NCBI RefSeq assembly: GCF_000003605.2
Contig: NW_003122411.1
Location: 638,633-695,513 of the forward strand
Direction: 5' to 3'
Length of the DNA stretch: 56,881 bases
Origin: Saccoglossus kowalevskii
Lineage: Eukaryota; Hemichordata; Enteropneusta; Harrimaniidae
Positions within the stretch are counted from its first letter, which is position 1. Every line of letters starts with the position of its first letter. The notes under the pieces were generated by a model, which was not told where the DNA came from, searched no databases, and was given only the letters and a program-made list of their open reading frames with translations. Made by a program: the position numbers and the translations under genes. Below are positions 26,685-40,371 of this stretch, in pieces.

Positions 26685-28615
26685 CCACCGCACATTTTTT
26701 TTGTGACGAACATACAATTTTTAAGCAGAACATTGCACCACCACTGAGAGATTATCAACAATAACAATAATACTAATATTAAATCTAACCAGGCATTTTC
26801 GCGGATAATTTTTCGTGTTTTGCTTTCTCTCTGAGAAAAATGCGGATTTGCAAATAATTTTGTATTAAAATATATTTTTTGGGGGGCAAATAATTTACTC
26901 CGCTCGTGGACATGTTTTGTGTCAGGGGCGACTGTGACGGAAAGCCCATTGGAATTCAACACACTTTGAGACAAATTGCGTGACAGCAACGCGCATAAAC
27001 TGAGATGAAACGTGCCAGGGTTCCCCTATGGTACCCCCGTCCACGGGCCATTGCCGATCAACATTAAAGCAACTTTGTGTGTTACTCCATGACCAGCTAA
27101 AAATAGCGACGTGTTTGGTTTGGGTGCTTGAAAACGCAAAAAATGCTTTCGATGGCAACAAACAAATTGGACGAAACTGAGGTAAAAACAGAAACGTACG
27201 TGTTTTGTCTGTTTTCTGTTTGTGGCCTGGTTTTAAAATACACACTCTTCTGTTGTTGCAATCACATCAGCGTTAGAAGCGTGTGCGTTTCCTGTACACT
27301 CTGAGATCGACCGAAATAATATAGAACTAATATAAAATTGAAAGAAAAATCGATGAACATACAAACCAGCTTTAAAAAAACCTAGCTAGAGCATAGTTTT
27401 TTTTATAATATTTTGCTGTATCTGACGATACCCGGAGATAATAATACGAAATACAATCCTGGTTAGTTTTGGGATACTATTGTTGACGCTATCGAAATAA
27501 TTGACATACAATGCTAGGTGTAGTAAAGATAGTGTCGCTAAACGAATTAGTGTCAATACCGAATGTCGCCTTTACTTACTCCGTCAAAACGCGCGAAGTC
27601 ATTCAACAAATTATACGACCCTTCCCAATTGCGTTCTTTCGGCTAAACAAACAAATACACAAGCAAAGCAGAACATAAACAAACACACGATGGATGGAAA
27701 CAAATTGTTCATACCAGAACCTTTTCGTTATATTTTGCTTCAGAAAAGGTAACTTTACAGTGAAAAAAAACACACACAACAACATTGCCATCAGTCTGAG
27801 TGTATTTCATTCAGCGCAAGTCGGAGTAACAACACTTGAAAACGTGTTTCCAACAATGATCCTTATAAGATAAAAGCAATATATAATCACAATTTGTTAA
27901 TTGCTTAATTGAGACTCAATTCATTTATACAAAAATCGCTCGAAAATATTGAATGACCGGTTTTTATCGTGGACGTTTTTTTTTTTTTTTTAATTTCGTC
28001 AGCAGAACTTCGCCGTTAAGGCTTTTATTGGAAACGGTATAAAAAGCAGAAAGCAACAATTTGACCGAATGTTTATCGCACATTTAGGAAGTCCCGTATT
28101 TGGTGCCAAATAATCAATAGATCGTGAATTGCCCGTGATCCTGTAAAAAGTCTCAGGATTACAGTGTAAAGTTATACAACAGGTGACGGTTAGTCCAACG
28201 CTGTGAAAAACTCATTAAACACAATTTTGCACTTTCGCTCGTTGCGCAGTGAAATATGACATTTTTAACCCCCGAAATAATTACACTCGAAATTTGTGTG
28301 TATTTGTTTTTTTTTACTAACGGTGCCAAACAACATTGTTATTAAGAAACGTACAACGGGGATAGATTCTCGTTTACATTTATATACAACTAAAATTATG
28401 ACTAAAATGATGTAGTCAGATTCTTTTACTAGACACTGTAAAATTGATGTTTAGGGTCATGTTTATAAAAAATATGTAATTTTTTTTATAAAATATTCGC
28501 GTTGGGCTGATGATATTGTCTTGATGTGCATCCTGAAATTAGTGTTGTTTCACTGGTAGTTTTGAAGCACATCGGTAGAAATAATTGTTTTGTTTCTCAG
28601 TGACTGACTGACTGG

Positions 28616-28638
28616 CTAACTAACTAACTAACTAACTA
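28616..28638. repeat. (CTAA)n microsatellite
   Basis: Five to six CTAA units, preceded by a short related run of GACT units. Simple repeat only. Confidence 0.85.
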
Positions 28639-31600
28639 GCGTATTTATTTCTTAGTTTGTAAGGCAGGAAAACACGAAACGGGACAAGCAAACCGACTAA
28701 AGCTTGAACCATGGGTTACACTCATCTCGCTCGCTTGTCACTCATCATGATTGACACCCATTGACATGCAGATTGATATTTGCCGATGCAAATACAAAAT
28801 TCAAATACGCCACTGTCATCTGGGCAATTTTCATAAAAAAACATATTTGCGACCAAATCAATAAGTACGCTTGAAAATGAAACAACGAATAAACTTTGCG
28901 AAAACATTTAAGGGCTTGTTATTAATTTTCAAGCGTAGCTTGACCAAGAGATGAAATTGATGATGAAGAAATGCACAATACTGTCTATTTCTGGATGTAA
29001 TAAAACATTTAATGAAATTAACAGCGGGTCAGTCGTGTTTTAGCGGATGAAATATATATTTGTTTTCCCCATCACATAAATCCAATAATGTTAACGGTTT
29101 TCAATGGGTCAATGGAACTCCGTCTTTTGTGTCTTGTCTTTATCAGAACGGTCGCCGTAGGCTAAAAATAATAGTTTTCTCTCCTTTTCTAAGATTTGTC
29201 AACACGAAATCCAAACATTCAAATCTGTGAGAAAAAAAAGTGCGAGTATCAAGTTTCCCGGCACTACATCTTTTCGCGATTTTCAGTATAGTAACGTTGG
29301 CCAGTGCCATGAATTAAACAAGTGGCCGTATTGCAGCCGCACATTGAGCAACGGTTTCCTTTCCACGTTGCATTAGCTTTCCGCGCATTGCCTCTTTAGT
29401 GCCAAGGGGGAAAGGGAACAACTGTGCATAGTGGATTTGTTTCGACATTTAACTTGACATTGAATTAACAACCACATCTCTCATTCACAAGTCACGCATA
29501 CGACAGGCACCGCCCAGGGAACACACTCGATATTTATTATTTCGTAGGTAAAATATGTTGTTGTTTGTTTTTTTTAGAATATCTTACACAACGCAGTCGA
29601 ATGGGCATTTATTGCGGGTGTCGTGCAATCCGTATTTTGATCTTAATCTACAACTACCACCGGAACATCACGCTGTCCATGGGTGTACTCGCAGGTCGCG
29701 GCGCGGTGTACACACCTCGTCATGTGACAAAACACTGTCGGATCGAAAACTCTTGTTTTTTCATGATAAACATTTGTGTTTGTTTCAAGTTAATATTTAC
29801 ACGTCACTATCTCTTCCTAGTCAAGTTTGGATTTATAGGTATCCTTGTCCATAATTAAAATTCGCGACCCCCGATACGCTCACGGTTGTATCACACAACC
29901 TTGGGGGATATTATTTAAGCCGCGAGTTTGTAAAAGCTCTACTTACGACTTTAATTTATGAGAAGGGAAACTTAGCTAAGACAGAGTTCCATTAAATAAA
30001 ATAAATGATATTCTCCTTTTCTTCGCAAGGGAAGAGGAATGGGGGGGGGTCAACATCCGGTAAGTTCAAAAGGTGAACCGGGTATGACGATTAGAGCTAG
30101 GGACAGCGAACGAGACCGTGTCATTCACATGTCAATTTCTTCCATTCAGAATCTGTCCTCGGGTATCAGATAAGAGTATGATTCATTGCAAGGCATATTG
30201 ATAAAGATATCAGCCTCAAATCCTAAGTACACCGCTGAGAGAACACCCTAGCATGGCAAGCGTACCTTTTTTTCTTTATTTACTGGGGAGGCGGATTTGA
30301 TGCACTTGGGTGGTTGAAAGTTGTCTCACAAAGTCCGGGTTCCCACGTGTATTCAGTTGATAGGATGAAAACATCCGTAATATTTGAACAAGATTACATT
30401 TTTTTCAAAAAACAAATATATTAAAAAGAAATGTTAATTTCCGTGAGTATTTGGCGTGAAACCAACAAATCGAAATCGACAGATGTGGTTCGAGTCGTTA
30501 GAATGATGAAAATCTAATCTAGCGTGTCTCTCGGACTAGATTTTGACGCCCATCTCACTCTCTACACATGTATGTGTGTTTATATACTATATACCGTATA
30601 CTATAAAACAAATGACCCTACCAATCTCCCGGAGGAATCACCGAGTTCATCTGCTATCGTTTAATGGACAAACAAGTTAACGGCAGGGGTCACTCGATAA
30701 ACAAACCCGAGTAAAATATCGCCCTCTCGAAAGCCATCTTTATGATTTCAACTTGTATCAATAACCAGAGGCCTGAATATACATAATTAGCGTCGAAGCC
30801 AAATATACTCAGTGATTCGATAGGTATAATAATTTGCACATCTACATAAACCCTGCAACGATTGAAGAAGTGTTTTAAATCCACTTTATTTTAATCATTC
30901 AGCGCTCGTTTTCAGATTAAAAACAAAACCAAAACAACTGAGAATATAAACGGAACAGAAATAACAATCTTTCTGCAATAAATGTACACGGCATTCGGAC
31001 TTGTTAGGACCTGTCGAGTATCCACATCCGCCATGCTAGGACGTGGGTGCAACCTTTTTTTCAATATAATTATTGTATTTTTTTTTATCCATTTATTTCA
31101 TTTCTGTTTGGTTTTATTTAAATGTGACACAATTGTTTATACTGTCTTTATTTTCAGAATACAAACACAGTTCCGATGTGTGAAAATTGTGTGTGAAAAC
31201 ATTGCAAGTTCTGAATGACGTGTTTTACAATTTCAAAATCTAAAGCGACCCACATTTCTTTGTCTGCTGAAATTGTGCGATGAAAAGAACTACTAGCACA
31301 AAATCGAGGACTGATACATGCAGAGACTGGAATATCAGTCAGTGTTATTGTGATATCGGAATTTGAAAATCTGTTTAGTAATCTGTGTAGTAGTCAGTTT
31401 TACAAATTAATTTTCACATCCAGTTAATTCGACACGAAGCAGTAACAATTTAATATGGTCTATCTGTATACCACTTCGCTTAAACTGTTTACCTGCAATT
31501 GTGACGATCCGTATTACTTTTTTCTGAAAGAAAGAAACTTAATAAATATTTATACTTAAACTAAAAAAACTAATATACTTAGTGTTGGCATGTTGGCACT

Positions 31601-32559
31601 GCAAGCTATCGTACATATACGCTCTGTTTGTGAAAACCTCAAGGTGTACGTTGACGTTGACGTTGGAGTAATTAATAACTATTATTTTATTTTCCGTTAT
31701 ACCCCTTTTTTAAAACTACCGCATCTTCAACTGACATAACTTTAAGTAGAGTGGGCGCTTCGAAACATTTTTTTTTTAAATGTAGCAATAACGTAAATAA
31801 CGCCCCAGATATCGTGAGACATAACACAATTCATATTCGTTCCTAAAAAACATAAAGACATTTCCAACAAATACTTAATGGGTACGAAATTTCACCGCAA
31901 TTTTCGTAATTTTATCATCTGATATTTTATTCAGTTGTTACGTAACAAAAACATTAGTTTTGTTGTGAAGTTTGAAGTATATATCATTCCCAATTCGCAC
32001 TCCAGGCAGGATGTGAAATTATAATTATTCAAGACATTTTAATTCCGCGACAATTCCATAATATGAATTCAGAGTACGATGATAGACACTAATAACGATA
32101 GTAACGACCAACGGCGCGTTCCGAATGACATTTAATGTCCCGTGTTTTGGTTACTATGGAAACCGGTGATTTTATTTTATTGCACCGCTCTTGCGGATTG
32201 ATTTCACCCTCTCTGTGGATAATTTACGGCGAGTATCAGATAATTTTATTTTATTACAAAAAATCGGATGTAAGATACAGTCGGGTAATGTTTATAGCGA
32301 TATTTCCCGTTTAAAACCTGGACTGATTATTGGCGTCGCCAGGTTTCGGGGGTCACTTCCAGTTTTGCGTTAGTTATTGGCCATCTCAAATTTTATTTCA
32401 GTTGGTAAGGTCGTGCAGATACTTTTCGTATGTGATATTCACAACAACGTAAATGCTTTGGCCTGCAAGGAGACGCGTACATACACGTAAATAATACGCC
32501 GGCTCTTTTTAATCACCGGAGAACAGTTGCTTATTTTGTCTGTCATTAAGCATCCTCGT

Positions 32560-33080
32560 CGTCTGACATATAAGTACATACACTCCGCTGATTAATGTGT
32601 TATGGCAAGAGTAAAGTGGAAACTAGTAACGCCTTAAGCCAGATCCACTGCAACGGTGATCACCGCCACAGTTAAGGGTATTCGCCGCCTTTCACTTTGC
32701 GTTCTTTTAAGATACGTGTCTCAGAAGCCCCGTTCTATTTCTATCCATTAAAACTGTCCGCCCAAGAGACTAGGGAATCTGAACTCTCCCTCGTTGTCGC
32801 ACTTTCATTTTTATATTTATGAAAACAAAAACGCCCGAGGTCTGACAGACCAAATTAGCTGGCCCTGCCTACGTTTTTCTCTTCTGTTGAGCTAAGGTCA
32901 CTGGCGTCCGGGAGGAGCGAGGGGAAAAGTGATCATCAATTCGAGGATAATTGATATAATTAGTGGAATCAAGAATCTGTAAAATTGGGCGATGAGTGCC
33001 GGGTTAACGGATGGGCACAATATCATTGAAATACGCATTGCATTGCCTGGGGGGCAATTATACGAAACTCAAATCAAGTG
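32560..33080. promoter_or_regulatory. candidate cis-regulatory stretch
   Basis: A high-complexity block that lacks the homopolymer runs of its surroundings. It contains the 12-bp palindrome CGGTGATCACCG (32655-32666), several ATTA/TAAT homeodomain cores (for example GATAATTGATATAATTAG near 32945) and a GGTTAACG half-site of HNF1 type near 33002. Position in the FoxA-MIPOL1 interval and the lack of low-complexity decay suggest constraint. This is inference and needs cross-species alignment. Confidence 0.2.
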
Positions 33081-35908
33081 TTTTGTTGTTGATTTTTAAA
33101 GGGGACCGGAGGCTACTGTAATACATTTATTCTCAGGGATGCGCACAAATCTACACTTTTCTTCCTTCCTAAAACCCCCATCCCCTCACCCGGTCAGAAG
33201 GAATAACTGAAGTTTTATTGCGCAAAACATGTAGTTACGTTATCACGTTAATGTGATACGTTTCACTGACGGACGAAATATACCAGTAATGAACGACAAG
33301 AAAAAACGAAACAGATTTGTTCGCATTTGTGGTTTATCTGTCTAAATTGCTCCTGTCCCAAATGGATTTAGCAATAACAAAGCGATTTTAAGCACAGACG
33401 CATATGGTGAAATGGACGACCTGCCGCCGATGTTGGTTTCTGACTTCCAATTTTGAAAAGAACACATAAAACATTTCATTTCCTCCCACCACGCCGCGCA
33501 GACGTATTAATTATCGTTAACGCCACGTTGTCACGGTGGGTTGAATCGCGAACGGCGAGAGCAGGAGAAGAAGAATCACCCTCATTGAGCGATTTTAAAT
33601 TTCCACCTCAGTTGAAGAAGTGAAAATTACAGTCGCTTTACATGTTGAGTGACGTATTGAGGCAATTCGCAATCTACTAGTAACTTACCAAATCGAAAAG
33701 GGTCCGTACCAGGATAATCATTGAATACTGAAACCGCAAGCAATAATTATAATTAGCATAATAATAACAACAATAACAACAACAATTTAAGAGTTTGACC
33801 ATGGAGGTTTAACTAACTGACGCGAATAATCCACACACCACCATAACCCCATCAAGGCAAATTTACATTGTCGAAACAAAAATCGAAATCAATCGATTTC
33901 GTTCTGAACTTGAAGTTCGCGAACATGACAATAATTTCACGTGGCCAGTGTGGTTTACTTTGCAATGCGCAAGACCACTCGTCGGATATGCGCATGAAAT
34001 ATACATAGGTGTCCGTCCACTTGAAGTGTGTATATATGTCTGAAATCGGATATTGTTTTATTTTTTCGCTGAAATACAAAGTATCCGACGATCAGGTTGC
34101 AGAAAAGCCAGCAATTTACACACACACACGCACGTATATCTAGGCTCGCACGTCATGCATTTCCTCTCTGTTGTAAATTTCAGGATCCTTTTTTTTTTAT
34201 TGAAGAGTCGTTTTTTTTAAAAAAAAAACCGGCGTCAGGTGTTCTGTTTCATTCATATAGATGTCGTCACGGGGAAAAAGTTGAAGATGCGCACGCCGGT
34301 GATGGTTATGATGGATGACTCTCCGAAATCATCCGAACGCATCCAATCTTGCGATTATCTTGGCAGGCAGTGTCCCTTCGCAAACAACAATATTTCTGTT
34401 TGTTGAGCTTTTCTCAAGCAACCGTTACTAATTCTAATTTGGACGAAAATGTGAGCGTGGTCGGCGAAGCAATGAGCCGTCATGTATACTAGTACTTTAT
34501 AGCAGTATAGGTGAAATATTATCGGGCTGTGACTGACACTTAGGAACAAGGGCACAAATATGAAATGAGACATGAGTGATTTGTGTGTAACGTTTGTGTG
34601 CCTATTTCACCTCGCGATTGATTCTGCGATATTTAAATTGAGAATAATTTTTTTCCCCCATTCTAAGTCGCACAATCGGCACAAATTCTGTCAAAACAAA
34701 CCGAGGATCAAGAATACCTACTCATATGTCTGACTAATAGTAAATACACGTGTATTTTTTATTAATGGTAGCAAGTGTTTGTCTTGAAGTTCGATTGGAC
34801 GCCAGCTCTGCGTTGGTGGTGTATAACAACTACCAAATACTGGGTCGTTTACACCGGGTACAGATAGTTAACGTAGATAAGAATGCGCCAAATTGAAATA
34901 ACCTAGAATGATATTAAAATTGTTTGGCAAATATTTAGGCAGAGGTCTATTTTGCCAAAGTAATTTACATTTATAATATTGAAACAGATCTGAGTAAAAA
35001 AAATGATCATGTAATACAGTAACTGAAAACCCGATGATGGTGATATCCAAAAGAGGATTTTTTTTTTAATATATCAATTTATAAAAATCGACTTCTCGTC
35101 CTCGTACGTCCAGACATCGAATGTTTATGTGTGTCTGATTTATTCTGACGTGCTTTTATAAATGTATCCTAAGTGCACCGAATTAGTCGCACATATGTTG
35201 CAATATGAAGGTGCGTCTTGTGGCGCGTTAAAAACTTAATGCAGCAACCAGCCCGAGTTAAAGATCAACCCCGTGAAAAAAAAAGTACGCTGGAGCTAGT
35301 GATGTGGAGTGACCCCCAATCATTCCATAAATCACTCTACCCTCTGCCACAAAATCAACATGGACCAATATTGAGTGCGGGACATTCGACGTCCACACAC
35401 GCGTTATACATTAACGCAGGTATGTTTCTTTTTAAAAACCACGTTTGATGCGGCGAAAGCAAAAAAATAAATAAATGAATTTGTGCATTCTTGAACGGTA
35501 TTCTGACAATGATTGAGAAACAATTTCTAATTAAAGCAGAAAATTGGATAATTCTGAGCAGGAAACTAGCTAACTTTAAGAACAGATGGGTTTTAAGTGA
35601 AACCTAACAGCTAGTGATTTTGTATTTTATTTCACTAACTAACCCCGCTGGCGGCTGAAAAAACCTCTCGACCGTAACCGGCGATTTCAAAAGATTCTCC
35701 CCGGTTCGACTCGTTTACAATTGCATAATAGATCACTATTTTAGGACGAAATAACGAGCTATTTTCTTTTTCTGGCTGCGAGAAATGGGAGGGAGAGGGA
35801 ATGAGATTGTTTCGCAGCCCCGGGTCGAAGTATCATTCTTTTCTATCCACTCGGTAATTCGTCAAAATAATCCACAAGGGTATGATTAATTGCTAGGCGT
35901 TTTTTTCC

Positions 35909-35931
35909 AAAAAAAAAAAAAAAAAAAAAAA
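35909..35931. repeat. poly(A) tract
   Basis: Run of 23 A directly after a short T run, so the pair can fold back. No associated element was recognised. Confidence 0.9.
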
Positions 35932-36249
35932 GCGAAAAGAACAAACGTTATTGTATCAAATGATTTCTAATACCCGTAAGCTCCGAAATCTAATTTTACA
36001 ATAACAGGGCGCGATACCGTAATAATACACCATGATCTTTTCTTTATGTATACGGCCTACGAAGGAGGAGCGTCTCCACGTGTCTTCGGGCTGATACAGT
36101 TGAGCGAGCTAATGCACCGGGGCTCCCCGTAATAGCCGCGCTCTGGCCTATGTGTAAATAAAAAGGGGGCTTGACAAAACCATGTAATTCCATGCCAAAA
36201 CTAAACAGTAAATTAAGGTCGCCCATTGAAAATGTGTTTTTCTGTATTT

Positions 36250-36900
36250 AACGGTGCCGGCAATTTGGATTCCCGTTGATAGGCCCGCTAAGACAGGGGC
36301 GGGGACGGCACGATTCGTTCAAAAGATAAGGCAGCATGCTTTCTGTACATTCAGATTTGCACCGCCAATGATACATGAAATTGTGACAATTAAGTTTCTA
36401 TAGAAAGTATATGGCCCGTGGAAATGGGGGATAATGGTAACCTAGGTTTGGGAACAACCAGGGAACAGATGCGACGCCAAAAGAAAGTCACTACAGCCAT
36501 CGGTCCTCATGGGGGCATAGCATGGCTTTGTTAGTGTCGGGTGGTTTAACCATGCTCTGGGCCACGTACGGTATCATCTCCATGTCGTTGAAATGAACAG
36601 ATTGAGAGGCTGAGAGCCTCGGAGACAACGATCGCCGGGGTATTACACCGTCACCATCGCGGACGGGGCATTGTGCTCAATATTGTATCAATTATTACTC
36701 CTAAAAAGGAAGATGGGTCTCGAAATGATTATCCATTTAGCGAACACAAAGGGCCCATTATCAGGAGATTTGTTCTAAAATACCCTCAGTGGCGTGTGTA
36801 ATTTACCAGGCAGACTGACAAGTAATCATCAAGCTATCTGGCTAGGTATTGATAAGATTTGACTCAAATTTCCGGCAAATGGAACAATACTGTTATTTTT
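36250..36900. promoter_or_regulatory. candidate cis-regulatory stretch with GATA sites
   Basis: A 650-bp high-complexity, CpG-retaining block with almost no homopolymers and no open frame. It holds an AGATAAGG site (36323-36330) and a TGATAAGA site (about 36850), both strong matches to the GATA-factor consensus, plus several ATTA cores and an AATTACTCC-type element. GATA factors regulate endoderm genes in deuterostomes, which would fit FoxA control. Only motif content and position support the call. Confidence 0.22.
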
Positions 36901-37293
36901 CTTTGTCAGTGTTTGTATTTGTGTAATAAATACATTTCACGTATACTGATGATATGTACAATTTCATTAACATGGACGGGGAGCGCTTACTAACTCCTGT
37001 CCAGGTCCATCGATAGTTCCCCTTCCATGATAAATACCCAAGAGAATTCATTTGGGAAACCGCAGGTGGTGCGCAGGATAAAGAGAGCCTTTCGCGATAC
37101 AGTGCAAGTCTCTCTCCTCATTTTCGGTAGTTTAGAGATGAATCATTGATTCACTCACTTTACACCATAATTTTTAGTTTAGAAGAAAGTGAGCTATGTC
37201 ACTCTTGCCTATCGTCCATCAGACGAGATTATGTTGCTGATATGACTTGTAGCAAAGTATGTGTGTCTTTTCTCGTTTTGCCGTTCTGTTGTC

Positions 37294-37317
37294 ATGATGA
37301 TGATGATGATGATGATG
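37294..37317. repeat. (ATG)n microsatellite
   Basis: Eight ATG trinucleotide units. Lies outside any recognised gene. Confidence 0.9.
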
Positions 37318-38919
37318 CCGGCATTTAGCGACGTGGAATCTATATATGCTTATAAAAAAACAACTAATCGCTCAAGCATCAAAAATGTCGTGCCAACTTT
37401 CTAATAATATGGGTCAGACATGAATTCCTTTATAAAGGGATCATAATAATATTACGTCTTTTTAAATCTTACAAAAAGTTCATCGATCGCGACGACAAAC
37501 TTTGGCGTAGAGTCGGTGATTTTGTGGACCATCGATGATTTTGTGGACCATCTCGATGTAGAGAAACAATCGACGTGTTTTATAGTTTGGAATGTTGAAA
37601 CCCCACTTATTCTCACATGAGGTGTTAGCAGATTTGCCATTTTTTTTTTACTTTTACGATTTATTTTTACTTTTACTATTTTCGTAGTCACGGTATTTTA
37701 AGATCATTTAGAAAACAAACTTAAATGCAGATATACATTTTGTGTTATACGCATCCCGTCGTGCTTTGCGCGATAACCCAATTCTAGTTATAGGTAGATT
37801 TCTGAATTATAACTTTTACTGGTAAGACTAACTATGATTCAACGGGGTATACCAGTAAAACTGCTAAACGACGGCGACGTAAAAACACGTCTATATATTG
37901 CCATCACGTAAATGTATTCAGGCGTATGTTCCAATACTGTTTCGATGTAAAAAAACAAACAAATGTCGAATACTTAGATGCATACTAATAAAGGATCGAT
38001 CACAAGTAAAGTATTAGTTAATTCGACCAATATCGGGATTTTCTTTGATTTTTTTTTTTAAATACTTAAATTAATATAATATACGGTCTGCCATCTCACA
38101 TATAACGTCATCTCGCCACCATCGAAAGGCGGATCTGGGCGATCACTACTATGTTAACATTAAAGCTCATTTGCCGGTGATGAACATCTGCACTCCGGCA
38201 AACTGTGGAACACTGCTAAGCGGACACACTTACAATCTTCGCTCTTCGGAAACGCGGGAAGGATATCGGGAGAGAGATAAAAAACAAACATGGTGGTTAC
38301 GATCATACGAGAAAACATCGGTGTTTCGGAGAATTAATTCAATCTATCGTCCGCGGTATGTTCTTATCGAATATGGTTGCCATGGTAGCCGTTAACCTGG
38401 AGCTCGTACCTCCAAAAACACCAAATATACCGGTGTCTATGTAGTATATGGCCATCATGACAAATTATATGTACGTTATGAGGCATTCATCTAGTTGTAC
38501 ATTTCATTTAAATAAAACTTCCTCCGCGTCACGTGATTTTCGATGAGAAAGAGCAGATTTATTGTATTGGAATTAGCATTTTTTTGTTATAAATATGATG
38601 CCTATGGTTGGTATCATACTGCGGACAGAGACTCGGCGGGAAGCTATGAAACCCGCAAAGTTTGCCTATGCTTGATTATGAAAGATTATAATATGTGGTT
38701 TCTATGGCAACGACCTCTCCGGCGGCTAGATTCCTATTCCAAGATCACCCCGCACAAAACGTCGCCCACTCCTAAAAACACCAACATTTGCAAAATAGAT
38801 TTTAATATATTTAACCTGCAATTCCTCACGCCGTAACCACAGTAATTTGTTTTTTTTCTTTCATCTCTCCGCAGTACCAGTAGCGAAGGTCAAAGTTGAA
38901 TCAATCAGCCGGAGAAGCA

Positions 38920-38953
38920 TATATAAAGGTCGGGGTTCAAGACGCAGTTTTCA
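38920..38953 (+). promoter_or_regulatory. candidate TATA-type core promoter
   Basis: TATATAAAGG (38920-38929) matches the TATA consensus well. A TCA initiator-like trinucleotide lies at 38951-38953, about 33 nt downstream, which is the normal TATA-to-start distance. A direct repeat of CAAGACGCA flanks the presumed start. What would be transcribed is unknown; see the candidate exons at 38953-39084 and 40291-40371. Confidence 0.3.
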
Positions 38954-39084
38954 AGACGCACTTGTTGTAGTATTTAGACACCAATGCCGTTGACAATGTT
39001 AAATATTGGGTACGGTTATTCATATGTTTAGTGCAATTATACAACAGGCGGTGTTGGAAAGCTAACAGTGCGTGCGTGTGTTTG
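38953..39084 (+). other. speculative non-coding first exon
   Basis: From the predicted start at 38953 to a consensus splice donor (TTTG|GTGAGT, GT at 39085). It contains only a 14-codon open frame (ATG at 38983). The model is built from promoter spacing and donor quality alone, and such donors occur by chance several times in a window this size. Confidence 0.18.
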
Positions 39085-40290
39085 GTGAGTAGAAGGATGA
39101 TTTGCCGAGAGTACATATGCTAAGTTTGTACATTTCTCATTGACATATATACTCTGGCAGGTTAGTTTGGCTTACTTGTCAATTTCAGATGAGAGAGTCT
39201 ACATGCTTGATGTCGGAAAGTGTATACATGTTAAAGAGTCATTAAACAGTAAATATTACGTCACAGATTAGTTAGGTCAATGCACTGTTATTAAATGCAA
39301 GCCTCTAGCTAGGCGACGCGTGTTTCGTTGTTGTTTTTTTTTAATTAATATATTATTTAAAACTTGGATTTTTTGCTCCTTTGAAAAAGCACTAGTTAGT
39401 CGAATTATATTTTGTTGTTATATTTTAATTATAATGGTGATTAAAGTACGGTGATTATGTTTTATCGACTTATTTATCTGTGTTTGGTATATTTTCATGA
39501 GTGGACTATGACTGTGTTGAATGGGTCACCACTTTCTGGTATCTGGAATATATACGTGTGCGGGTACACACTCATGTATTATAGTATGAAACACGTGGCA
39601 CGTACACAAATCTGGTCCCATGGCTTACGCTCTTAATAATTAACAGTATTTCTGGCCAATTTAATTTGGTTATCATGAGGAAGTTTGCATGTGTGTCGAC
39701 TGTAGTATTTGGTCTCGTCGGCGGCAGGGAGCGAATACACTGTCAATTTTCGGCGATTGTTATTAAATAATTAGCCATTGCCAAAAATCAGAAAAAATCG
39801 AGTCCTGAAACTTCTTCATATGTTTGAGTTCGAATGTCCAGCTCAATCGTTTTGACATTTACCACTCACCCCACCCGAGAAAGCTAGAGAAAGAAAGGAG
39901 AGGAGAGGAGAAAAGCGACAATCTACGGTACTATCGCTTGAAGGTTCGCATATTTGCAAAAGGAAATTTCTAAATTGTATACTATATTGAGACAATATAA
40001 GCAGTATTAGTTAGGTTCGACTCTTGATATCGTTACAGTCCCCGGTCGAGGCGGTTGTGATATTATAGACACCGAACTCGTTTCGACAGTGCTTACACAT
40101 GCTTCAATAATTACCCAAAACAAATTAAAATGTTCTTTTAGTGTGTGTTTGTAAAGACGCCTTTGTTGACACGTCTCATCGGTGCCATATACACTTACTA
40201 CTCCTTTTCTCTTCAACATTTACAATAATTAGTTCTGACAACAAGGAGTTTTGAACGTATTAATAACATCTACTGAAGAAGAACTTCAAC

Positions 40291-40371
40291 ATGGGAGACT
40301 TGGGCATGAATGGTGAAATAGACATACTCGTTTATGAGGAAACTCTACCATACCCGCTGAAAGTGGAATTG
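40291..40371 (+). CDS. speculative coding exon, 27 codons, unknown protein
   Basis: ATG at 40291 in good context (C-A-A-C before ATGG) opens 27 codons beginning MGDLGMNGEIDILVYEE. The segment ends in phase 0 at a good donor, TTG|GTAAGC. A pyrimidine-rich tract (40201-40215) and AG at 40231-40232 or 40244-40245 could serve as acceptor, and an in-frame stop lies 27 nt upstream of the ATG. The peptide is acidic, has no signal peptide and is not recognised. It lies about 1.3 kb after the TATA-type promoter at 38920, so the two could form one gene. If unspliced, the frame stops five codons later. No later exon is established. Could easily be chance. Confidence 0.2.

Larger units (their letters stand above)
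13201..38919. other. gene-poor interval downstream of FoxA
   Basis: No recognisable coding exon or RNA gene was seen on either strand. Open frames of up to about 150 codons occur but are at chance frequency, and several lack ATG. The DNA is mixed in composition and keeps abundant CpG. It contains the simple repeats, one 47-bp tandem duplication and the candidate regulatory stretches listed separately. By position it is the near half of the FoxA-MIPOL1 intergenic interval. Confidence 0.6.

Noticed and set aside
35703-35713. GGTTCGACTCG, a tRNA T-loop / B-box look-alike
   Set aside because: No acceptor stem, D-arm or A-box at the proper upstream distance.
40014-40024. GGTTCGACTCT, a second B-box look-alike
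   Set aside because: Upstream 60 bases do not form a tRNA cloverleaf or an A-box, and no SINE body with a tail was seen.
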